From positions 1 to 64,000 of the forward strand of contig NZ_MUXT01000001.1 in the NCBI RefSeq assembly GCF_002014965.1: 64,000 bases of DNA, read 5' to 3'. The translations under genes were made by a program, and so were the position numbers. The notes beneath the pieces were generated by a model, which saw only the letters and a list, made by a program, of their open reading frames with translations, was not told the origin of the DNA and did not search any database. Every line of letters starts with the position of its first letter. The first letter of the stretch is position 1. The DNA comes from Moraxella canis. GTDB taxonomy: Bacteria; Pseudomonadota; Gammaproteobacteria; Pseudomonadales; Moraxellaceae. This document shows positions 58,936 to 64,000 of the stretch, piece by piece.

Positions 58936-59793
58936 ATGACAACCAATAGCCAAAACGACCAATTCACCAACCCAAACATCCTACCCACTGGCACCCCACA
59001 AGGTCAAAGTGAGCTACAACGCCCCCAAGGCGAAACGCCAGTCGATGACGAGACCACACATTTTGGCTACCAAACAGTGCGCAAATCAGAAAAACAAGCC
59101 AAGGTTGCTGAAGTTTTTACTTCGGTTGCGCGCAAATATGATGTGATGAATGACTTGATGAGCTTTGGTATTCATCGCTTATGGAAGCGCTATGCCATCA
59201 GCTTGACAGGCGTTAGAAGTGGTCAAAGCGTTCTTGATATCGCAGGGGGCACAGGCGATTTGGCGAAGGTATTTAGCCGCGAAGTGGGACGCTCTGGGCG
59301 CGTGGTGCTCTCTGATATTAATGAAGCGATGCTTGAAGTGGGGCGTACTCGCTTGATCAATGCAGGCTGCAATAATGTGGATTTTGTACTAGCCAATGCT
59401 GAGACGCTTGAGCCTTTTGAAGATAACTCATTTGATTTGGTGACGATCAGCTTTGGTCTGCGTAATGTTACGGATAAAGATAAGGCACTGGCTGCCATGC
59501 ACCGTGTCCTAAAGCCAGGTGGTCGTTTGCTTGTGCTTGAGTTTTCAAAGCCTGTGTTTGAGCCACTGTCCAAGGCTTACGATTTGTATTCATTCACCGC
59601 TCTGCCGATCATGGGTAAAATTGTCGCCAATGATGCCGAAAGCTATCAATATCTTGCTGAGTCGATTCGCATGCATCCTGATCAAAAAACTCTCAAGCAG
59701 ATGATGGAAAATGCCGGCTTTGTCAATTGTGATTATCATAACTTAACAGGCGGAATTGTCGCTGTCCATCGCGGATTTAAGGCGCGTTCATGA
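58936..59793 (+). CDS. ubiE: Ubiquinone/menaquinone C-methyltransferase UbiE
   Basis: SAM-dependent C-methyltransferase for ubiquinone synthesis. The 285 residues include an N-terminal ~40-residue extension rich in Gln/Asn/Pro, then [28 protein letters not shown] motif [48 protein letters not shown], and the family's end [14 protein letters not shown]. It overlaps the start of ubiJ by four bases (ATGA). GAGCGGA is upstream of the ATG. Confidence 0.97.
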   Translation: MTTNSQNDQFTNPNILPTGTPQGQSELQRPQGETPVDDETTHFGYQTVRKSEKQAKVAEVFTSVARKYDVMNDLMSFGIHRLWKRYAISLTGVRSGQSVLDIAGGTGDLAKVFSREVGRSGRVVLSDINEAMLEVGRTRLINAGCNNVDFVLANAETLEPFEDNSFDLVTISFGLRNVTDKDKALAAMHRVLKPGGRLLVLEFSKPVFEPLSKAYDLYSFTALPIMGKIVANDAESYQYLAESIRMHPDQKTLKQMMENAGFVNCDYHNLTGGIVAVHRGFKARS

Positions 59794-60437
59794 ATATGAT
59801 TGGTGTGCTGTCGCTTGCGATGGGCGAAAAACTGATTAATACAGCCATCAGCTCAGATCCATCGGTGAAATCTGATCTCAAAAACTTATCAGGCAAGACC
59901 CTGCGTGTGATCATGCGGTCGCCAAGCTTGTCAATTGATATACTGTTTGGTGATGAGCGGGTGCGTTTTGAGCCTGTTTTAGAGCAGATTTTTGAGCCGC
60001 AAGGCAGCGCACCTACTTTGCCTGATTGCACTTTGAGTGTGGATAATCCAAGCCATCTGATCTCACTGATCAAGCATCCGATGGGCAATATCCCTGTACG
60101 CGGTGATCATCACGTGTTGATGCATGCCAAAACGATGTTTGAGCAATTTCATCCTGATTTTTGTATGCAGATTGAAGGACTGATCGGACCTGACGCTACC
60201 AGTCATTTATATCTCTTAGGTAAAGAAATTACGCCCCTGTTTTCGCCTGCGGTGCAGATGGTCAAAAACTCGTTGGAGCACCTAATCACAGGTGCCGCCA
60301 ATCATGATTTGATCGATCAAGACATTCACCACAAAAAACAAGAGCTGTTACGTCTTCAAAGTGAGATTGAGCGCAATCAAGCCAAATTAGAAGAAATTCA
60401 AAACGCCCTTAAGCAAAATCACTCAAAAAACCCTTAA
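59790..60437 (+). CDS. ubiJ: Ubiquinone biosynthesis accessory factor UbiJ
   Basis: A 215-residue soluble protein with an SCP2-type lipid-binding domain (about 30-120) and a C-terminal coiled coil ([30 protein letters not shown]). UbiJ and UbiK help assemble the Ubi complex and bind the hydrophobic intermediates. The SCP2 fold and position between ubiE and ubiB are diagnostic. Its ATG overlaps the ubiE stop. The stop is immediately followed by the first possible start of ubiB. Confidence 0.92.
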   Translation: MNMIGVLSLAMGEKLINTAISSDPSVKSDLKNLSGKTLRVIMRSPSLSIDILFGDERVRFEPVLEQIFEPQGSAPTLPDCTLSVDNPSHLISLIKHPMGNIPVRGDHHVLMHAKTMFEQFHPDFCMQIEGLIGPDATSHLYLLGKEITPLFSPAVQMVKNSLEHLITGAANHDLIDQDIHHKKQELLRLQSEIERNQAKLEEIQNALKQNHSKNP

Positions 60438-60449
60438 TTGACCACTGAT

Positions 60450-62090
60450 ATGCTCATCACTCACCGTAAACGCCTGTTGTCGTTATACCGCATCGCAGCC
60501 AAACATCGTCTGGATACGCATTTTGCCGATGTGCCAGAATTTGCTCCCATCGCTCGTCTGCTTCGCGCGCATCCTGCCAGCTTCGGTCGCTCGCATCAGC
60601 CTTTGGGTGTCAAGCTTGCTCTTGAAGAAATGGGAACGCTGTTTTTAAAGCTTGGTCAGCTGTTATCCACCCGCTCGGATCTCTTACCGCCGCAGATCAT
60701 CGCGCAGCTGTCCTTACTCCAAGATAAGGTCGCCCCATTCGACGCCAAGACAGCCATTACTGCCATTGAAGATGCCAAGCATGGATTAGGTCGTCCGATT
60801 GGTGAGCTGTTTGCACGTTTTGATGAGATTCCTTTGGCGGCAGCCAGTGTTGCACAGGTGCACACCGCCGCATTACATGATGGGCGCGAAGTGGTCGTCA
60901 AGGTTGTGCGTCCCAACATCAAAGAAGGCATCATTTCAGATTTTGAGCTGCTGCGTCAAATGGCAGCATGGGCATCTGCCCGCCTTGAGGCAGCACGCGC
61001 TGTTTATCTGATCGACGTGGTCGAGGATTATCGCCAAATTATGCTCAATGAGCTAGATTTGACGCTTGAAGCCGCTAACAGTACCAAGATGCGTGATAAT
61101 TTTACTGGCTCTCGGCTGATCTATGTGCCCGAGGTGTACGCAGCCGCTAAGCAAGTGATGGTATCTGAGCGTGTCTTTGGCGTGCCGATCTCACAGACTG
61201 ACTTATTTGACGCTCTAGGCTATGACCGCGCCGTGCTCGCCGAAAAAGGCTTGACGATATTTTTTACCCAAGTATTTCGTGATAACTTTTTTCATGCAGA
61301 CATGCACCCAGGCAATATCTTTGTTGAGACCATGCCTGATGGAAGCGCTGTCGCCGCGCCGCGCTACATCGGTCTGGACTGCGCCATCATGGGTGAGCTA
61401 TCCAAGGAAGATCAGCTCATCGTCGCACGCATGCTATTATCGGTGATGAATGGTAATTACACAGCACTCGTTGATATCATCTCACAGGCAGGCTGGATCC
61501 CACCATCAGCAGATAAACACGCCCTAATCCGCGATATGAGCCGCACAGTCTCACCGATGGTGCTAAAGCCGATTGATGAAATTGACTTTGCAGGCGTGCT
61601 GTTTGAGATTTTATCCATCGCGCGTCGTCATCGCATGAGCATCCCGCCGCAGCTTATGCTGCTACTGAAGACCTTAGTCCATGTTGAGGGGCTGGGACGT
61701 GAGCTATATCCTGATTTGGATATTTGGTCACTTGCCAAGCCGATCTTGACCAGCTGGGTCAAATCCCAACTCGATCCTGTCAAAAATATGCAGGACATTC
61801 AAGCCCATCTGCCTGAGATTTTATTATCGTCAACAGATTTGCCTAAGATGCTACACCAAAGCCTTCAAAGTCTAGCGACCTCAGGCGCGCATCAAGATGC
61901 CATATTACGTGAGCTGCAGTCAATCCGAGCAGATGGGCTAAATGAGCGTCGCCATGATTGGATTGCTTTGGCAGGTTTTGTGATCATGCTTGGTATGGCG
62001 TGGTGGTCAGCACTGGCCATTCACTTGTATGTGGCGCCGTTGTTTTTTGTGTTGGCGTTAGGATTTGTTTTGTGGCGCGTGCTGCTATAA
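60450..62090 (+). CDS. ubiB: Ubiquinone biosynthesis kinase-like protein UbiB
   Basis: A 546-residue membrane-associated ABC1/UADB-type atypical kinase/ATPase, the same length as E. coli UbiB. KLGQLLSTRSDLLP is the KxGQ motif, IPLAAASVAQVHTAAL gives the Ala-rich nucleotide loop, VVKVVRP the Lys, and DMHPGNIF the metal site. Two C-terminal helices (about 505-525, 527-545) anchor it to the membrane. ATG 60450 is used; an in-frame TTG at 60438, directly abutting the ubiJ stop, is an alternative. It is the third gene of the ubiEJB operon. Confidence 0.96.
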   Translation: MLITHRKRLLSLYRIAAKHRLDTHFADVPEFAPIARLLRAHPASFGRSHQPLGVKLALEEMGTLFLKLGQLLSTRSDLLPPQIIAQLSLLQDKVAPFDAKTAITAIEDAKHGLGRPIGELFARFDEIPLAAASVAQVHTAALHDGREVVVKVVRPNIKEGIISDFELLRQMAAWASARLEAARAVYLIDVVEDYRQIMLNELDLTLEAANSTKMRDNFTGSRLIYVPEVYAAAKQVMVSERVFGVPISQTDLFDALGYDRAVLAEKGLTIFFTQVFRDNFFHADMHPGNIFVETMPDGSAVAAPRYIGLDCAIMGELSKEDQLIVARMLLSVMNGNYTALVDIISQAGWIPPSADKHALIRDMSRTVSPMVLKPIDEIDFAGVLFEILSIARRHRMSIPPQLMLLLKTLVHVEGLGRELYPDLDIWSLAKPILTSWVKSQLDPVKNMQDIQAHLPEILLSSTDLPKMLHQSLQSLATSGAHQDAILRELQSIRADGLNERRHDWIALAGFVIMLGMAWWSALAIHLYVAPLFFVLALGFVLWRVLL

Positions 62091-62119
62091 CCGATTGATA
62101 TCAATATGAAAGGAAATTT

Positions 62120-62626
62120 ATGAGCCAAGATCTTTGGGCGCATGTTCGCACTGTTCCAGATTTTCCAAAGGCGGGTATTGAATTTTATGACATCAGCCCC
62201 CTGCTAAATCAACACCTAAATCAACTGATTGATGCATTGATTCATGCGCTGCCAAGCGAAATACTGGCGGCTACTGAGGCATTTGTTGCGATTGAGTCTC
62301 GCGGATTTGTGCTTGCAAGCCTTTTGGCCACCCGCCTTGATAAAGGGTTGATTCTCATCAGAAAGGCAGGCAAGCTTCCTCCCCCTGTCCACCGCGAAAG
62401 CTATGGTTTGGAATATGGCAGTGATACGCTTGAAATCAGCTGCGATCTTGATGCTGCCAATGTCTTACTGGTAGATGACGTGCTTGCCACTGGCGGTACT
62501 TTGGTGGCTGCTGACAAACTATGCAAAGCGGCGGGCTTAACCACCCTTGGATCATTGGTGTTACTAGATTTGACTGAGCTACACGGTGATTTAGGTTTGG
62601 ACTATTGGAGTGTTTTAAGTAAATAA
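62120..62626 (+). CDS. apt: Adenine phosphoribosyltransferase
   Basis: Salvage enzyme of 168 residues making AMP from adenine and PRPP. Type I PRTase fold with PRPP motif VLLVDDVLATGGTL (about 118-131), N-terminal VPDFPKAGIEFYDISPLL and GKLPPPVHRESYGLEYG. AAAGGAAA sets ATG 62120. It follows ubiB by 29 bases, so it may be cotranscribed with ubiEJB. A bidirectional terminator follows. Confidence 0.97.
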   Translation: MSQDLWAHVRTVPDFPKAGIEFYDISPLLNQHLNQLIDALIHALPSEILAATEAFVAIESRGFVLASLLATRLDKGLILIRKAGKLPPPVHRESYGLEYGSDTLEISCDLDAANVLLVDDVLATGGTLVAADKLCKAAGLTTLGSLVLLDLTELHGDLGLDYWSVLSK

Positions 62627-62663
62627 CCCTCCGTCAACAAAAGCCTACCAAAATCCTACCCAT

Positions 62664-62697
62664 AAAAACTGCCTGTATGACGACACAGGCAGTTTTT
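62664..62697. terminator. Bidirectional terminator between apt and the DUF1315 gene
   Basis: A 13-base perfect stem (62664-62676 and 62685-62697), eight-base loop, with A and T runs. Confidence 0.92.
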
Positions 62698-62735
62698 AGT
62701 TCAGACTTTATCAACCCAGCCCTTTATTAGCAAAT

Positions 62736-63026
62736 TTATTGCTTAAATTTTACAACCTGCTCGGCATTCGGGTAGTGATGATCATGCTCAACATCACATT
62801 CTTCACCCACCACAGAGCCATCTTCTTTTATAGGTCTATGAATATAGCCTGTGCGCTCAGTGACAGGCAAATATTCATGCTCCCAAACCATGACTGCCTG
62901 CATACAGGTTTGGCGCTGCGCATCGGTGAGCTTCTCACCATTCTCCCAACGACCAATCTCAATGGCGGTACGAAATTTATCAACAATTTCAGGCGTGAGA
63001 CTATTAAGAATATCTTGTTTGTTCAT
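62736..63026 (-). CDS. DUF1315 (YeaC-like) protein
   Basis: A 96-residue soluble protein matching DUF1315: FRTAIEIGRWENGEKLTDAQRQTCMQAVMVWEHEYLP, ERTGYI. Function is unknown. It lies just downstream of nadK on the same strand, with about 15 bases between, so they form an operon. ATG 63026 has GGAAA nine bases upstream; a TTG five codons earlier is in frame. Confidence 0.85.
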   Translation of the reverse strand: MNKQDILNSLTPEIVDKFRTAIEIGRWENGEKLTDAQRQTCMQAVMVWEHEYLPVTERTGYIHRPIKEDGSVVGEECDVEHDHHYPNAEQVVKFKQ

Positions 63027-63041
63027 CAGTGATTTTTCCAA

Positions 63042-64000
63042 TTATTTATCAAGTGAAAACTCTTCACTATATAAATTCCAATGCAGTTTTGTACGGCAGG
63101 CTTCATAAAAACTATAACTGTTTGGATGTAATAATAAAAGCGTCTTATCGTGCTTAGCAATCATGAGCGTTTGACCATTATCCAGCGGCGCCGACGCCTT
63201 ACCATCAGCGCCAACCATCGGCTGCGTGCGGTTGTCCTTATGAATATTAATCATAATTTGGCTGCTACCAGCAACGACAAGCGGACGGCTAGACAGCGTG
63301 TGTGGATGCATCGGCACCAGACAAATCGCGTCCAAAGTTGGGTGAATGATAGGTCCCCCTGCCGATAATGCATAGGCAGTCGAACCAGTCGGTGTCGCCA
63401 CGATCAGACCATCGGCATGCTGACGATACACTTCGTTATTATTAATTTTTAGTTTAAAATCTATGGTATGTACCGACTTGCCTGCATGTAGCACAATGTC
63501 ATTGAGCGCCACATCTTCATGAATGATTTGATCGGTAGGATTGCCATTAATGTCATTTTGAACAATTTTAAACTTAATTAAAAAGCGTTCAACAAGCCAA
63601 TACTGCCCATCAAGCACTTGGATGACTTTTTCGGTCAGCTCATCAGGATTGACATCTGCCAAAAATCCCAATCTACCACGATTAATCCCCAAAACTGGCA
63701 CATCTGTACCTGCCATCACAGATGCAGCCTGAAGCATTGAGCCATCACCGCCCACCACGATGACCAAATCGCAGTGCTCGCCCATTTTTTGGCGCGGCAC
63801 AATCTTAAGAGTCACCCCGTCAATTTGATCAAAGTCAATCAACATACCATCAATCGCCGCCGTCTCTGTATCGATGATGATCGATAGCTGGCGGCTCTGT
63901 AGCAGATTGATGAGCTCATTTAAGGTCTCTACAATACTGGCTTTACCTGCACGCCCCATGACGCCGATGCGCTGAAATGGTGGGCGTTTTGGGTGATTGT
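63042..64000 (-). CDS. nadK: NAD kinase, 5' end outside the window
   Basis: Phosphorylates NAD to NADP. At least 319 residues are present, and the frame continues to the right edge with no usable start codon in the last 40 bases: NHPKRPPFQRIGVMGRAGK is the normal N-terminal region, so the ATG at 63959 is internal. GGDGSML (the ATP and NAD motif) is intact, with VPVLGINRGRLGFLADV and TPTGSTAYALSAGGPI. Probably only a few residues are missing. The stop abuts the DUF1315 gene. Confidence 0.95.
   Translation of the reverse strand, partial: NHPKRPPFQRIGVMGRAGKASIVETLNELINLLQSRQLSIIIDTETAAIDGMLIDFDQIDGVTLKIVPRQKMGEHCDLVIVVGGDGSMLQAASVMAGTDVPVLGINRGRLGFLADVNPDELTEKVIQVLDGQYWLVERFLIKFKIVQNDINGNPTDQIIHEDVALNDIVLHAGKSVHTIDFKLKINNNEVYRQHADGLIVATPTGSTAYALSAGGPIIHPTLDAICLVPMHPHTLSSRPLVVAGSSQIMINIHKDNRTQPMVGADGKASAPLDNGQTLMIAKHDKTLLLLHPNSYSFYEACRTKLHWNLYSEEFSLDK

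Overview
The window is a chromosomal segment of a gammaproteobacterium, most likely Moraxella or a close Moraxellaceae relative. The evidence is the gene families and their sequence character (UbiE-UbiJ-UbiB, SdhE-CptA, DUF1315/DUF2062/DUF3144/DUF937 proteins, a thioredoxin-MsrA-MsrB fusion as in PilB, and two DmdC-type acyl-CoA dehydrogenases), the moderate A+T content and TGnTATAAT-type promoters. I identify it by reading and not by a database search. No rRNA, tRNA, prophage or CRISPR array is visible.

Layout. 1-1503: the start of a large BapA-type secreted adhesin running off the left edge, then about 700 bp of very A+T-rich DNA with two palindromes, leading to a TonB-dependent receptor (1504-3453). 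3500-9340: methionine/one-carbon block, with an SAH riboswitch and ahcY, a solo TnpB element, a methionine sulfoxide reductase lipoprotein and metF. 9350-16000: rsmE, folP, hflX, htpX, a lytic transglycosylase and an lrgAB pair. 16200-20700: rpoD and a Gcr-family membrane protein. 21000-26600: two paralogous acyl-CoA dehydrogenases and a succinyl-CoA:acetate CoA-transferase. 26800-30600: prfB with its programmed frameshift, a HAD phosphatase, a DUF937 protein, cptA-like and sdhE. 30700-42700: gltBD, an enoyl-CoA isomerase-like protein, an Epd-like dehydrogenase, a PIF1-like helicase and glnS. 42800-50400: ppiB-lpxH, a YceI protein, orn, a DUF2062 protein, metK, a DUF3144 protein and a two-gene lipoprotein exporter (LolD plus one LolC/E-type protein). 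50500-57900: an unrecognised protein, an esterase, a zinc metallopeptidase next to a DUF815 ATPase, RNase Z, a secreted protein with an amber codon near its start, an AlkB-type dioxygenase and Mn-type superoxide dismutase. 58000-64000: a possible FFLEELY-motif protein, ubiE-ubiJ-ubiB-apt, a DUF1315 protein and nadK, which runs off the right edge.

Together: metF, metK and ahcY are three steps of the methyl cycle, and ahcY carries its own SAH sensor. The acyl-CoA dehydrogenases, enoyl-CoA isomerase-like protein and CoA-transferase point to fatty-acid or acetate metabolism. MsrAB, SodA and AlkB are oxidative or alkylation defences. HtpX, the transglycosylase, LrgAB, LolD/LolC-E, LpxH and YceI serve the envelope. 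Nearly all genes are housekeeping. The parts most worth a second look are the SAH riboswitch, the TnpB with a moved RuvC-II glutamate, the amber-interrupted secreted protein, the 21-bp palindrome near 37.7 kb and the unrecognised 50.5-kb gene.
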